Source: Calorimonas adulescens (lineage in GTDB: Bacteria > Bacillota > Thermoanaerobacteria > Thermoanaerobacterales > UBA4877). Taken from it: a stretch of 64,000 nt of DNA. Position numbers and translations under genes: made by a program. Shown piece after piece: positions 47,024 through 56,106 of this stretch (within the stretch, counting starts at the first letter, position 1; every line of letters begins with the position of its first letter). Where the stretch lies: positions 115,924 to 179,923 of the forward strand of contig NZ_VTPS01000002.1 in NCBI RefSeq assembly GCF_008274215.1, in the 5' to 3' direction. A model generated the notes under the pieces. That model made no database searches. It worked only from the letters and a program-made list of their open reading frames with translations, and was not told the origin of the DNA.

Positions 47024-47698
47024 TTATTCTATCGTTTCAAAATATTTGTTTATCCCGAGATATATTGCCCAAGCTATCTTTTCTTGATACACATCATCAA
47101 GCAGGAGTCTATACTCATCTGGATTGGACATAAATCCGCATTCCACTATTACTGAAGGCATGTCTGTATTATTAAGCACATAGTAGCTGCTGGATGTTGC
47201 CGCCTGCCTTTTGTTCCCTCTATCCAGTATTTTTATCAACTGTTCTTGAATGCTCTCCGCTAATATTTTACCATTTTTTGAACCGGAATGGTAAAATGTT
47301 TGCGCTCCAAAATATTTTGATTGTGAAAAACTATTGAGATGTATGCTTACAAAAATATCCGCATTATTTTTTCTGGCTATTTCCATGCGTGCTTTCATAT
47401 CGCTGCTTTTAGTCCTCCCCAAGGCATTATTATCATTTCTTGTAAGGACAGCCTTGCCTCCTGATTCATTTATTAACCTCTTCAATTTTTTTGCAATTTT
47501 CAGGTTTATTTCCGATTCTTTAGTGTAACCTATCGTCTTACCGGGGTCCCAACCACCATGACCCGGATCAATAACTATCACCTTTGATGTTGCTGGAAGG
47601 CTGAAGGTCGATATAGTCTGTGTCTTTATGTAAAATGTCGAAAGAATGATAAGGAAAAGTGATAGATATGTAGCGATTTTGATATCAGACAAGTACAT
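47024..47698 (-). CDS. cwlD: N-acetylmuramoyl-L-alanine amidase (CwlD-like)
   Basis: Cleaves the amide bond between muramic acid and the peptide stem. An N-terminal anchor or signal (residues 6-24) precedes an Amidase_3 domain with zinc ligands in VIDPGHGGWDPG (H47), the Glu of TKESEINL, SIHLNSF and the catalytic Glu in VIVECGFMSN. The 224 residues match CwlD, which makes muramic-delta-lactam of the spore cortex, but a vegetative role is possible. First gene of the amr-moxR operon, diverging from the LysM gene. Confidence 0.87.
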   Translation of the reverse strand: MYLSDIKIATYLSLFLIILSTFYIKTQTISTFSLPATSKVIVIDPGHGGWDPGKTIGYTKESEINLKIAKKLKRLINESGGKAVLTRNDNNALGRTKSSDMKARMEIARKNNADIFVSIHLNSFSQSKYFGAQTFYHSGSKNGKILAESIQEQLIKILDRGNKRQAATSSSYYVLNNTDMPSVIVECGFMSNPDEYRLLLDDVYQEKIAWAIYLGINKYFETIE

Positions 47699-47799
47699 AT
47701 CTCCTTTCTTGAAATATTCCTATGGTAATTTTATGCTTGGTAGTAAACAAAATTGATATTGATACATAGCATATATTAGCAAGAAAGGAGGGAATTAAA

Positions 47800-48627
47800 T
47801 TGATAACAAGAAGAATAACCTATATAGTAAGGCCTGGTGATACCCTGTTTTCTATTTCCAGAATGTTCAACGCATCCGTGGATGACATCGTCAGAGAAAA
47901 CAATATTATAAACCCAGCGTTGATATACCCTGGAATGCAGCTTGTTATTCCTTTAAGAGGTGTATTGTATACCGTAAGGCCTGGCGATACGGTTTATGAT
48001 ATTGCCATGAGGTTTGGAGTACCCTATGAAGCCATAATCTATGCCAACAATCTGGTCTACCCATATGTGATATATCCAAATACTACTATATTTATCCCCG
48101 GTGGCAGAGAATCAGGTACGGATGGTATACCACCTCGCCCAAGCACACAGTACCCATTCCCACCTTATTATGGATATCCCTATCCACCATGCTATGGATA
48201 TCCCATGCCATGCCCGCCATTTGGAGGATACCCGTTTCCTCAGCAACCGGCACCAATCCCCACGCCAACACCACCGTCTGTTCCCACAATGCCAGAACCA
48301 GGCGAATATTTCACCTATACTGTAAAACCAGGGGACACACTGTATGAGCTTGCAATGCTCTTTTGTACCACAGTAGACGCTATAGCAAGGGCTAACAATA
48401 TCAAAGACCCCAATAAAATTGACGTTGGTCAAAGACTAAGAATTCCTGTATCGGAAGGGAGGCTCAGATATTATACTGTGAGGCCAGGTGACAGCCTTTA
48501 TGAAATTGCAAAAAGATATAACACCACCATTGAATCCATTGCAAAGGCAAACGACATCGCAGACCCGGCAAAAATTTACCCCGGCCAGAGGCTTGTCATT
48601 ATTGTCGGCTGCAAACCAGACCCATAA
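47800..48627 (+). CDS. LysM-repeat protein with a Pro/Tyr-rich linker (275 aa)
   Basis: Four LysM modules bind peptidoglycan or chitin-like glycans: at about 6-50, 55-99, 172-216 and 224-268, each beginning Y-x-V-[RK]-P-G-D-[TS]. The middle 70 residues are rich in Pro, Tyr and Gly (PYYGYPYPPCYGYPMPCPP). No signal peptide is present, so it may be a spore-coat or cortex-associated protein made in the mother cell, as for SafA-like proteins. TTG start behind AAAGGAGGG. Upstream, CATATATTA could be the -10 of a mother-cell sigma factor, which is weak evidence. Confidence 0.85.
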   Translation: MITRRITYIVRPGDTLFSISRMFNASVDDIVRENNIINPALIYPGMQLVIPLRGVLYTVRPGDTVYDIAMRFGVPYEAIIYANNLVYPYVIYPNTTIFIPGGRESGTDGIPPRPSTQYPFPPYYGYPYPPCYGYPMPCPPFGGYPFPQQPAPIPTPTPPSVPTMPEPGEYFTYTVKPGDTLYELAMLFCTTVDAIARANNIKDPNKIDVGQRLRIPVSEGRLRYYTVRPGDSLYEIAKRYNTTIESIAKANDIADPAKIYPGQRLVIIVGCKPDP

Positions 48628-48649
48628 AGGATTCCTTTTTGTATTGGCT

Positions 48650-48687
48650 TATATATAAAAGGCGGCAACAGCCGCCCTTTATATGTT
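48650..48687. terminator. Terminator after the LysM gene
   Basis: GGCGGC/GCCGCC stem with an AACA loop, extended by A/T pairs, about 30 bases past the stop. The plus-strand T run is short. Confidence 0.65.
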
Positions 48688-48703
48688 TATCTCCCTCAAT
48701 ATT

Positions 48704-48898
48704 TTATCTCTCAAAAAATTTGCATTTTTCTTTATATAGTTTGATTGCTTTCATTACCTAATCATAGGCCATAGTATCTTCATCAATCAGCTCTGTAAGG
48801 TGCTCCTTCAGCTCTTTACATTCGTTATAAGTATAATTGAGAAGGTTAATCCCCATTATCCCAAGAGATACTCCCAAACTTGAAGCCATGGCAGACAC
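48704..48898 (-). pseudogene. fchA: Formimidoyl-THF cyclodeaminase (FchA/FTCD C-terminal) remnant
   Basis: Directly after the hutI stop the minus strand reads VSAMASSLGVSLGIMGINL, then CKELKEHLTELIDEDTMAYD, an in-frame TAG, VMKAIKLYKEK and a final stop. This matches the middle of cyclodeaminases (ALGASLG...NLT, LxxLIDEDxxAYxxVMxAxKLPKE). The N-terminal TPGGGS region and everything after the KLPKE-like part are missing. An intact gene (about 620 bases) would convert 5-formimino-THF, the FtcD product, to methenyl-THF, so this step must be supplied elsewhere or the pathway is impaired. Confidence 0.75.
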
Positions 48899-48899
48899 G

Positions 48900-50141
48900 T
48901 TATTCCTGGGCCTTGTATACTATACTGCCTCTTTTTATCACGGTATTTGAGAGGTTTACCCCTAGATGATAGGGGATGTAATTGAGGTTTGGGGCATCAA
49001 AGATAACCACATCACCAGCCTTCCCTTCTTCTATACTACCTATCAGTTCTCCCATACCAATTGCACAGGCTGCATTAAGTGTTGCAGCAGTCAATATCTC
49101 TTCGGGAGTCATTTTTAGTTTTATTGCCGCCATATTCATAACAAGCTGCATGGATTCTGTTGGTGAGCTGCCTGGGTTATAGTCTGTAGCCAGGGCAACT
49201 GCCATGCCCATCTCTATCATGTCCCTTGCCCTGGCAAATTTTTCTTCAAGGCTAAAGGATGTCACCGGGAGCAGGACAGCAATAACATCGGCTTCTTTCA
49301 TCTTCATCAGACCTTCATCGGTTGATGCAAGCAGGTGGTCTGCGGAAACTGCTTTAAGCTCTGCAGCTAGTTCCGCACCGCCCATTGGATTTATCTCATC
49401 AGCGTGTATTTTAAGCCCTAAACCAAGTTCTCTCGCCCTCAATAGTATGTATTTAGAATCATTAATATCAAACACTCCTTCTTCACAGAACACATCGCAG
49501 TACCTGGCCAGGCCCTCTTCTGCCACTTTCGGCAGCATGTCTTCAACCACCAGGTGGACATATGCATCTTTGTCGCCCATGTATTCTTCTGGTACAGCAT
49601 GGGCACCCATAAACGTAGGTACAATGTCTATTGGCTGGAGTGAATCCAGGTTATGAATAAGCCTTAGAAGCCTTAGTTCCTGTTCGGTATTTAGTCCATA
49701 CCCGCTCTTTACCTCAGCCGTCGTCGTACCGTATTTGAGCATTCGCCTCAGCGATTTTAGTATTTGTGAGATTATAGCACCATCACTGGCTGAGCGTGTT
49801 GCTTTAACCGTACTTAAAATTCCTCCCCCATTCTTAAGGATTTCAAGATATGTCATACCATGCAGTTTCAATGCCATTTCATTCTCTCTTGAACCTGCAT
49901 GGACAAGATGTGTATGAGGGTCTACAAGCCCTGGGGTTACAACTTTCCCTTCGGCATTTATTGTATTCTTTGCTTCTATCCTTGAGGATTCCCCCTCTGC
50001 CACCTCTACTATAATTCCATCATCAATGGCTATATATCCATTTTCTATTATCTGTATATCACCCATTTCTCTACCCTTTTTAGGGGTAGAACCAAGGGGT
50101 GTAGCTATTGTAGCACACTTTATAAGGGTGTCTACTTTCAT
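48900..50141 (-). CDS. hutI: Imidazolonepropionase
   Basis: Third step of histidine degradation: opens imidazolone-5-propionate to N-formiminoglutamate. A 413-residue amidohydrolase with the metal motif LVDPHTHLVHAGSRENE, ADEINPMGGAELAAEL, SADHLLAS and LATDYNPGSSPTESM. Preceded by AGGTG and placed nine bases after ftcD. Confidence 0.96.
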   Translation of the reverse strand: MKVDTLIKCATIATPLGSTPKKGREMGDIQIIENGYIAIDDGIIVEVAEGESSRIEAKNTINAEGKVVTPGLVDPHTHLVHAGSRENEMALKLHGMTYLEILKNGGGILSTVKATRSASDGAIISQILKSLRRMLKYGTTTAEVKSGYGLNTEQELRLLRLIHNLDSLQPIDIVPTFMGAHAVPEEYMGDKDAYVHLVVEDMLPKVAEEGLARYCDVFCEEGVFDINDSKYILLRARELGLGLKIHADEINPMGGAELAAELKAVSADHLLASTDEGLMKMKEADVIAVLLPVTSFSLEEKFARARDMIEMGMAVALATDYNPGSSPTESMQLVMNMAAIKLKMTPEEILTAATLNAACAIGMGELIGSIEEGKAGDVVIFDAPNLNYIPYHLGVNLSNTVIKRGSIVYKAQE

Positions 50142-50150
50142 GGCTTACAC

Positions 50151-51044
50151 CTACTCATATATATAGTTTTCCAGTATTTGTTCGTTCCTAAAGCCATGAA
50201 GCTGCAAATAACTAACAGCGGTTTCTAACAGGGCCTCAGAAGGAACCAATCCAACTATCTCTGTCTCTGCTATGCTGACACCATATCTTGAAGCCTCAGC
50301 TTTAATCAATTCATAGACCCTGTGTAATGGAGTCTTTTTATAGTCAGTCATATTCATAGATACCTGCACCATCTTCTTATCCTCAAGATTAACCCCGACG
50401 GCCTTTACATATCTGAATCCTCCACTAGAGTTCCTCACAGCCCTTGCAATGTTCTTTGCTATGTCTAAATTCTGTGTGTTTAGGTTCACATTGAAGGCTA
50501 TGAGCGGCGGCCTGGCCCCTACCGCTGTGACTCCGCTCTTTATGTTAACCTCTCTTGGTCCAAAGTCTGGTTCCCATCCTGGTTGTTTTATCTTATCAAA
50601 GAATCCCTCATACTGACCCTTACGTATATAGGCCAGGTCTTCTCTCTCCGGTTTTGTCGCAGCCGCCTCATAAAGATACACAGGAATATGAAGTTCTCCT
50701 CCTATTTTTCTGCCCAGTTCCTCTGCAAGCTCAATACATTCCTCCATTGTGACATCCTTCACCGGTACAAATGGTACCACATCAACTGCCCCCATCCGTG
50801 GATGTTCTCCAGTATGCTTTGACATATCAATAAGTTCTACTGCCCGTCTGCAGGCATTATATGCCGCCACAGCAACCTCTTCAGGTTCTCCAAGAAAGGT
50901 TACGACAGTCCTATTGTGGTTGTAGTCCGTTGAAACATCTATAAGCTTCACACCATCTATCTTTTTAATTTCTTCCACTATGGAATTTATCTTTGTCTTA
51001 TTCCTTCCTTCGCTGAAATTTGGCACGCATCCGACCAGCCGCAT
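50151..51044 (-). CDS. ftcD: Glutamate formimidoyltransferase
   Basis: Transfers the formimino group of N-formiminoglutamate to tetrahydrofolate, releasing glutamate. The ATG at 51044 after AAAGGAGG gives 297 residues: LVGCVPNFSEGRNKTKI, DYNHNRTVVTFLGEPEEV, HTGEHPRMGAVDVVPFVP and GARPPLIAFNVNLNT. The cyclodeaminase partner domain is absent; only a broken separate remnant survives at 48704-48898. Confidence 0.95.
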   Translation of the reverse strand: MRLVGCVPNFSEGRNKTKINSIVEEIKKIDGVKLIDVSTDYNHNRTVVTFLGEPEEVAVAAYNACRRAVELIDMSKHTGEHPRMGAVDVVPFVPVKDVTMEECIELAEELGRKIGGELHIPVYLYEAAATKPEREDLAYIRKGQYEGFFDKIKQPGWEPDFGPREVNIKSGVTAVGARPPLIAFNVNLNTQNLDIAKNIARAVRNSSGGFRYVKAVGVNLEDKKMVQVSMNMTDYKKTPLHRVYELIKAEASRYGVSIAETEIVGLVPSEALLETAVSYLQLHGFRNEQILENYIYE

Positions 51045-51153
51045 TTTACAAGCCTCCTTTGCCTTTCTATATAAGACAATTTTACCACAATTTTTCTCCA
51101 TACTGAACCAGGAAAACATTTTTCTTAGGTAAAAATAAGGGGGAAACTCCCCT

Positions 51154-52806
51154 TTATTCTCCCAGCATAGGTATCTTTATGCCTCTATGCCTTGCGGTCC
51201 TTACAGCTATATCATACCCGGCATCTGCATGTCTCATAACTCCGGTACCCGGGTCTGTGGTAAGGACATGTTCTAACCTCCATGCAGCCTCATCGGTACC
51301 ATCAGCACATACGACCATTCCAGCATGAATGGAATATCCTATGCCTACACCGCCGCCATGATGTACTGATACCCATGTAGCGCCGGAAACTGCATTGAGA
51401 AGGGCATTTAATATGGGCCAGTCTGCTATGGCATCGCTGCCATCCTTCATTGCTTCTGTCTCCCTGTACGGAGAGGCTACAGAACCAGAATCTAAGTGGT
51501 CCCTGCCTATAACTATGGGTGCTTTAAGCTCGCCGTTTCTGACCATCTCGTTTATGGCCAGGCCGAACTTAGTCCTCTCTCCATAACCAAGCCAGCATAT
51601 CCTGGCGGGTAATCCCTGGAAAGCCACCTTTTTTTCAGCCATCTTTATCCAGCGTGCCAAAGACTTATCCCCGGGGAATAGTTCTAATACTTTCTGGTCT
51701 GTCTTATATATATCTTCAGGATCTCCAGAAAGTGCTACCCACCTGAATGGCCCCTTGCCCTCACAGAAAAGGTCTCTGATGTACTCTGGAACATAACCAG
51801 GTATATCAAAGGCATTGGTAACACCCTCATCATATGCCATACGCCTTATGTTATTGCCATAATCAAACACAATTGCTCCACGCTTTTGCATCTCAAGCAT
51901 AGCCTTCACATGTTCCGCTATGGCCCTTTTAGACCTTTTGATATACTCTTCAGGATTAGATTTCCTAAGCTCTAAGGCCTCCTCAAAGCTCATGCCGTTT
52001 GGGACATAGCCATTTAACGGGTCATGAGCTGATGTCTGGTCTGTTACAATATCTGGTATCAAACCGCGCCTTACAAGTTCTGGATGTACATCAGCTGCAT
52101 TTCCTACAAGACCGATAGAAAGCGGCCTACCTTCCTCTTTTGCCTTCATCGCCATTTCTACAGCCTTATCTAAACTATCTGTCATCACATCCAGATATTT
52201 AGTCTTAAGTCTCTTTTCAATCCTAGACCTATCTACCTCTACTATGAGGACAACACCATCATTCATAGTAACGGCTAAGGGTTGTGCACCACTCATGCCA
52301 CCCAGGCCTGCTGTGAGTGTAAAAGTACCTTTAAGGGTACCATCAAAATGCTTTTTAGCACAGGCAGCAAATGTCTCATAAGTCCCCTGGAGAATACCCT
52401 GGGTCCCAATATATATCCAGCTTCCTGCTGTCATCTGTCCGTACATGGTAAGTCCCTTTGCCTGCAGGTCCCAGAAGTCTTCCCATGTAGCCCATGCAGG
52501 CACCAGCATGGAGTTGGATATAAGGACTCTGGGGGCTCTGGTATGGGTCTTAAATACCGCCACTGGCTTACCTGACTGTACCAAAAGTGTCTCATCCTCA
52601 TTCAGGTTTTCCAGACTTCTTACTATTGCGTCAAAACACTCCCAGTTGCGAGCGGCCTGGCCAGCACCTCCGTAGACAATAAGGTGTTCCGGGTCCTCTC
52701 CCACCTCAGGGTCCAGGTTGTTCATAAGCGTCCTGTATGGAGCTTCAATCTGCCAATTTTTGCAGTGCAGCTCATTCCCCCTCGGGGCTCTTATAACTCT
52801 TGTCAT
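51154..52806 (-). CDS. hutU: Urocanate hydratase
   Basis: Adds water to urocanate with tightly bound NAD+, the second step of histidine breakdown. 550 residues with [66 protein letters not shown] and [19 protein letters not shown]. First gene of the hut operon. No hutH (histidine ammonia-lyase) is in the window. Confidence 0.97.
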   Translation of the reverse strand: MTRVIRAPRGNELHCKNWQIEAPYRTLMNNLDPEVGEDPEHLIVYGGAGQAARNWECFDAIVRSLENLNEDETLLVQSGKPVAVFKTHTRAPRVLISNSMLVPAWATWEDFWDLQAKGLTMYGQMTAGSWIYIGTQGILQGTYETFAACAKKHFDGTLKGTFTLTAGLGGMSGAQPLAVTMNDGVVLIVEVDRSRIEKRLKTKYLDVMTDSLDKAVEMAMKAKEEGRPLSIGLVGNAADVHPELVRRGLIPDIVTDQTSAHDPLNGYVPNGMSFEEALELRKSNPEEYIKRSKRAIAEHVKAMLEMQKRGAIVFDYGNNIRRMAYDEGVTNAFDIPGYVPEYIRDLFCEGKGPFRWVALSGDPEDIYKTDQKVLELFPGDKSLARWIKMAEKKVAFQGLPARICWLGYGERTKFGLAINEMVRNGELKAPIVIGRDHLDSGSVASPYRETEAMKDGSDAIADWPILNALLNAVSGATWVSVHHGGGVGIGYSIHAGMVVCADGTDEAAWRLEHVLTTDPGTGVMRHADAGYDIAVRTARHRGIKIPMLGE

Positions 52807-52942
52807 AACATCCCCTCCATAATTTTAAATAATATTTGCAGCAATAAAAGGACTCCTAAAAACTTTTCAAAATGTACGCATTTGCCCACAGTATTTTCAA
52901 GTCATTCCCGTCTTTCATTTAGTGGTGGAAATGATTCATATA

Positions 52943-52968
52943 TAAAATTAAGACTCTCTTTAATTTTA
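52943..52968. promoter_or_regulatory. Inverted repeat upstream of hutU
   Basis: TAAAATTAAGA and TCTTTAATTTTA form an almost perfect palindrome (one extra base) around CTC, about 140 bases before hutU. It may be an operator for the hut genes or the divergent ferritin-like gene. The rest of 52807-53145 shows no gene. Confidence 0.4.
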
Positions 52969-53145
52969 CCACTGTAACTAATATTGTAACAGTCTATCTT
53001 GAGATTTTCTTCAACAGCCCTCTAAAAAATAACTGAGATTATTTTGTCCTTGCTATATTAAGTCACAGGGTTTTTAAAATTATGAAGGATTTTTACAAGA
53101 AAAGTAGAATTATATAAGTAAAAGTCGAAGAGGAGGATCAGTATT

Positions 53146-53646
53146 ATGGAAAAAGAATTAAATGTTATTAAATTTGCCATGAGTATGGAACTGGAAGGTG
53201 AATCCTTTTATAGCAACTATTCCAAGAGTGTTAAAAATCCAGGTGCTAAAGACCTGTTTGAACAGCTTACAAAGATGGAAGAGGCACATTACAAATATCT
53301 AAAAGCTCAGTATGATAACCTCTCCAATGGTAAGCAGGTAGACAAGCCAGTTAGCGATTTTGAGAGTCCGGAGCTATTCAATAAGAGAATGGAACAGCAA
53401 GGTACGGCATCATCTTCTTTTGAAACCAGCACCTCTGATATAACGCTTTTAAGGATGGCCTACCTAATAGAAAATGACTTTATGGACTTTTATAAAAAGG
53501 CTGCAGAAAATGTTGACGATGCCGGTGTGAAAAACCTGTTTTTAAGTCTGGCTGAATGGGAAAAAGGCCATAGGGAAGCCTTAGAAAAGCAATATAAAGA
53601 GATATTTGAATCAAACTGGTATAACATGGGGTTTTATCCATTTTAA
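53146..53646 (+). CDS. Ferritin-like (rubrerythrin/Erv-type) diiron protein
   Basis: A 166-residue four-helix protein with two Glu/His motifs expected of a diiron site: AMSMELEGESFY with EEAHYKYL, and YLIENDFMDFY with EWEKGHREAL. There is no rubredoxin domain. Family members act in peroxide detoxification or iron handling in anaerobes. Good AGAGGAGG ribosome-binding site; single-gene unit ending in a strong terminator. Confidence 0.88.
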   Translation: MEKELNVIKFAMSMELEGESFYSNYSKSVKNPGAKDLFEQLTKMEEAHYKYLKAQYDNLSNGKQVDKPVSDFESPELFNKRMEQQGTASSSFETSTSDITLLRMAYLIENDFMDFYKKAAENVDDAGVKNLFLSLAEWEKGHREALEKQYKEIFESNWYNMGFYPF

Positions 53647-53675
53647 AAAGAATAGCCACAAAAGGCTATTCTTTT
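53645..53675. terminator. Bidirectional terminator between convergent genes
   Basis: Stem AAAGAATAGCC/GGCTATTCTTT with an ACAAAA loop, A/T runs both sides. The stop codon of the minus-strand cyclase gene (53666-53668) is inside the stem. Confidence 0.9.
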
Positions 53676-54286
53676 ATCAATACTGCCCTTATGGGGCTTG
53701 CCTCAGCCCCTTCTATTTTTAGAGGAAGTCCAACAAAGAAATATTCACCAGGTTCCACTAAATACAGGTCAAGTCCTTCCACTATTGGAATGCCAGCACC
53801 AAGAAACACCTTGTGTACAGGGAAATCGTCATTTATATCAACTGTTATATAGTCAAACCCAAAGGCTTTTATTCCCTTATCTCTCAAATACTCCGCTGCC
53901 TCTCTTGTCAAATGTGTAAAGTGGTCTATAAGTTTTTCTCTATGAATATACTCCGAGTTATCAGTCTTAATTATTAGAATATCCCCTTTCTCTATTTCAA
54001 ACTCATAGAGGTCTTTAGGTCTTATGACTTCAGTATTCTCAATATAAAACAGCTTTGCTTTTCCGCAAAGTTTGTCTATACCAAGCTCATTTACAGGTTG
54101 ACCGTCTTTTATGAAGTGTTTTGGAGAATCCACATGTGTGCCACAGTGAGAACCTATAGCAAACATGGAGAGAATATATTCAAACTTATCTGTCGTATTA
54201 TTGAGCCACTTTAAATTAAAGTGAGGGTCTCCCGGATATACAGGCATACCCTGCCATATCCTCATGCTTACATCATAATAATTCAT
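53666..54286 (-). CDS. Cyclase / kynurenine formamidase-like metal hydrolase
   Basis: A 206-residue member of the cyclase (KynB-like) family with the metal motif HCGTHVDSPKHF and the later block GAGIPIVEGLDL. Family members hydrolyse formylkynurenine, isatin or related amides; no kynurenine genes are nearby, so the substrate is open. The start overlaps the trxB stop (ATGA), so it is translated with thioredoxin reductase. Confidence 0.87.
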   Translation of the reverse strand: MNYYDVSMRIWQGMPVYPGDPHFNLKWLNNTTDKFEYILSMFAIGSHCGTHVDSPKHFIKDGQPVNELGIDKLCGKAKLFYIENTEVIRPKDLYEFEIEKGDILIIKTDNSEYIHREKLIDHFTHLTREAAEYLRDKGIKAFGFDYITVDINDDFPVHKVFLGAGIPIVEGLDLYLVEPGEYFFVGLPLKIEGAEASPIRAVLIKE

Positions 54287-55197
54287 TTTCCTAATTCAGA
54301 CAGGTATTTTTCTGCATTTATTGAAGCTATTGCCCCATCCGACATAGCAGTCACCAGCTGCCTTACACTTTTTCTTCTTACATCTCCAGCTGCGAAGACA
54401 CCAGGTATATTTGTCCTCATCTCTTCATCCGTCAATATATATCCATTTTCATCAAGCTCAATAACTCCCTTAACAAATGCAGTATCAGGTACATTGCCGA
54501 TAGCTACAAATATGCCGTCCAGTTTTAGTTCTTTTGTCTCACCGGTTTTTAAATTTTTTACAATTGCTCCTTCTACAAACTCATTCCCTTTTATTTCTTC
54601 TATCACGCTGTCCCATATAAATTCAATCTTTGGATTCTTAAAAGCCCTCTCCTGTTCTGCCTTTGTAGCCCTAAGCTCATTTCTCCTGTGTATTAAATAT
54701 ACCTTTTCTGCATACCTGGTCAAAAAAACGGCATCCTCTACTGCCGTATTGCCACCTCCCACCACTGCAACTGTCCTGCCATTGAAAAAGGCACCATCAC
54801 ATGTGGCACAATACGACACCCCCATACCCCTGAGACGTTGTTCGCTTTCAATGCCTAACTCCCTCGGATATGCACCCATAGCCAGGATGACCGTCCTGGC
54901 TTCATACTGTTTATCTCCAACAGTAACTTTCTTAGGACTGGAATTAAAATCCACTGAAGTTATTTCACCATATGTTATATCAACACTATATTTCTTCACC
55001 TGTTCTTCCATTTTCATTGCAAGGTCAGGTCCTGAAATAGACAGATACCCCGGATAATTTTCAATGTTATATGTGGTCGCAGCCTGACCACCCAGTGCCT
55101 TCTTCTCAATTATAAGGGTTTTTAAGTTCGCCCTACCTGAATAGAGACCGGCAGTAAGCCCTGCAGGCCCCCCACCTATTATTATCACATCATACAC
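54283..55197 (-). CDS. trxB: Thioredoxin reductase
   Basis: NADPH-dependent flavoprotein that reduces thioredoxin. FAD motif VIIIGGGPAGLTAGLYSGRA, redox-active SYCATCDGAFF, NADPH motif VVGGGNTAVEDAVFL and C-terminal FAAGDVRRKSVRQLVTA. The GTG at 55197, spaced from GGAGGTGG, gives 304 residues. No trxA is adjacent. Confidence 0.95.
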   Translation of the reverse strand: MYDVIIIGGGPAGLTAGLYSGRANLKTLIIEKKALGGQAATTYNIENYPGYLSISGPDLAMKMEEQVKKYSVDITYGEITSVDFNSSPKKVTVGDKQYEARTVILAMGAYPRELGIESEQRLRGMGVSYCATCDGAFFNGRTVAVVGGGNTAVEDAVFLTRYAEKVYLIHRRNELRATKAEQERAFKNPKIEFIWDSVIEEIKGNEFVEGAIVKNLKTGETKELKLDGIFVAIGNVPDTAFVKGVIELDENGYILTDEEMRTNIPGVFAAGDVRRKSVRQLVTAMSDGAIASINAEKYLSELGK

Positions 55198-55314
55198 AAT
55201 AACCACCTCCATTTACTTAATTGACTGTTTATATTATATATGATATACCCTAAATATACAAAGTATAGATTAAAATGTAAAAAAATAGACAAATAATTTG
55301 TTTGCTGCCTGTTC

Positions 55315-55632
55315 TTATTTTATATATCCCTTTCTCTTGAGTTTATCTATGTGCTCTTCAAGTTTTTCCTCAATGTTTATCCCGTATGTCTCTTCCATGA
55401 CAAACATCATGGAGACAGCTACCTGTGCCACATCTAAGAGTTCAGTTGATATGCGGTCTATAACCTCTTTTTCGCTCATATCCACCCTTTCGCCGTTCAA
55501 GCCCCTGAATTTACCTATGGCCTGAGCCAATTCCCCGGCCTCTTCCATTAGTTTCAAGGCAGTGGACTCTATGCTTGGAGTGAGATTGTTGAGTTTTGGC
55601 AAACTTAATACCTTGTAATCACTATTTTTCAT
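55315..55632 (-). CDS. MazG-like nucleotide pyrophosphohydrolase family protein
   Basis: A 105-residue all-helical protein with the MazG-type metal motif in ALKLMEEAGELAQAI (EExxE) and LLDVAQVAV. Such proteins hydrolyse non-canonical or excess NTPs. It has its own -10 TATAAT on the minus strand near 55657. Upstream lies the hairpin array, which faces the opposite way. Confidence 0.82.
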   Translation of the reverse strand: MKNSDYKVLSLPKLNNLTPSIESTALKLMEEAGELAQAIGKFRGLNGERVDMSEKEVIDRISTELLDVAQVAVSMMFVMEETYGINIEEKLEEHIDKLKRKGYIK

Positions 55633-55697
55633 AAAATCACCTTTTCTATATGAATAATATTATTATATCAGGGAAACCTAATTAATAGAAGAGGCTT

Positions 55698-56091
55698 ATA
55701 ACAGCCGGGCCAAGACTGATATATGTTCTACGGGATGTATATTAGTCGGGCAAAGGTTATTATGGGTGGCATGATTCATACTAGCCGGAGCGAAGATTGC
55801 TACGTGTGTCGAGCTTATGCATATCAGTCTCTTGATTGATATGTGTGGGGCAGATATATATAGCAGTCGAGCCAAGACTATTCAGGGTGTCGATTAGATC
55901 TGGTAAAAATTGAAGAACAATTTTTAACTTTCTTCTGTTTCTGCAACAGCCGAAAGATTGTTGCAGGAGCACTAGATATCCTTAATAGTCGGTCAAAGGT
56001 TGATGATGGGTGTTGTAATTATCTGCTGCTGCCGAAAGGTAGTATCAGGTAGTGAGAATATCTATATCAGCCGGAGAGAAGGTTGTTATAG
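55698..56091 (+). ncRNA. Candidate structured RNA: ten tandem hairpins with about 41-base period
   Basis: Successive hairpins have centres near 55710, 55751, 55792, 55832, 55872, 55915, 55954, 55995, 56036 and 56077. Strong ones are 55820-55843 (10 bp, CATATCAGTC with GATTGATATG), 55941-55966 (CTGCAACA with TGTTGCAG, GAAA loop), 56023-56048 (10 of 11 bp, GAAA loop) and 56062-56091 (10 of 11 bp). Most share an inner motif G-Y-C-G...AAG-R-Y-T, while the outer stems differ yet remain paired. Several pairs are G-U only if the plus strand is the RNA. A bidirectional terminator follows. No convincing plus-strand promoter was found, and no open frame of note exists here. Confidence 0.6.
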
Positions 56092-56106
56092 GCTTCTTCA
56101 GTTTAA

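Noticed and set aside
55781..55972. 63-codon minus-strand frame within the hairpin array
   Set aside because: Composition reflects the repeats, there is no ribosome-binding site, and the hairpin structure explains the sequence better.
55698..56091. Hairpin array as a degenerate CRISPR array or an integron attC array
   Set aside because: Units are hairpin after hairpin with variable stems and no constant repeat/unique spacer pattern; there are no cas or integrase genes and no attC core sites.
55698..56091. Hairpin array as a CsrA/RsmE sponge RNA
   Set aside because: Only two loops contain GGA, whereas known CsrA sponges show it in most loops.
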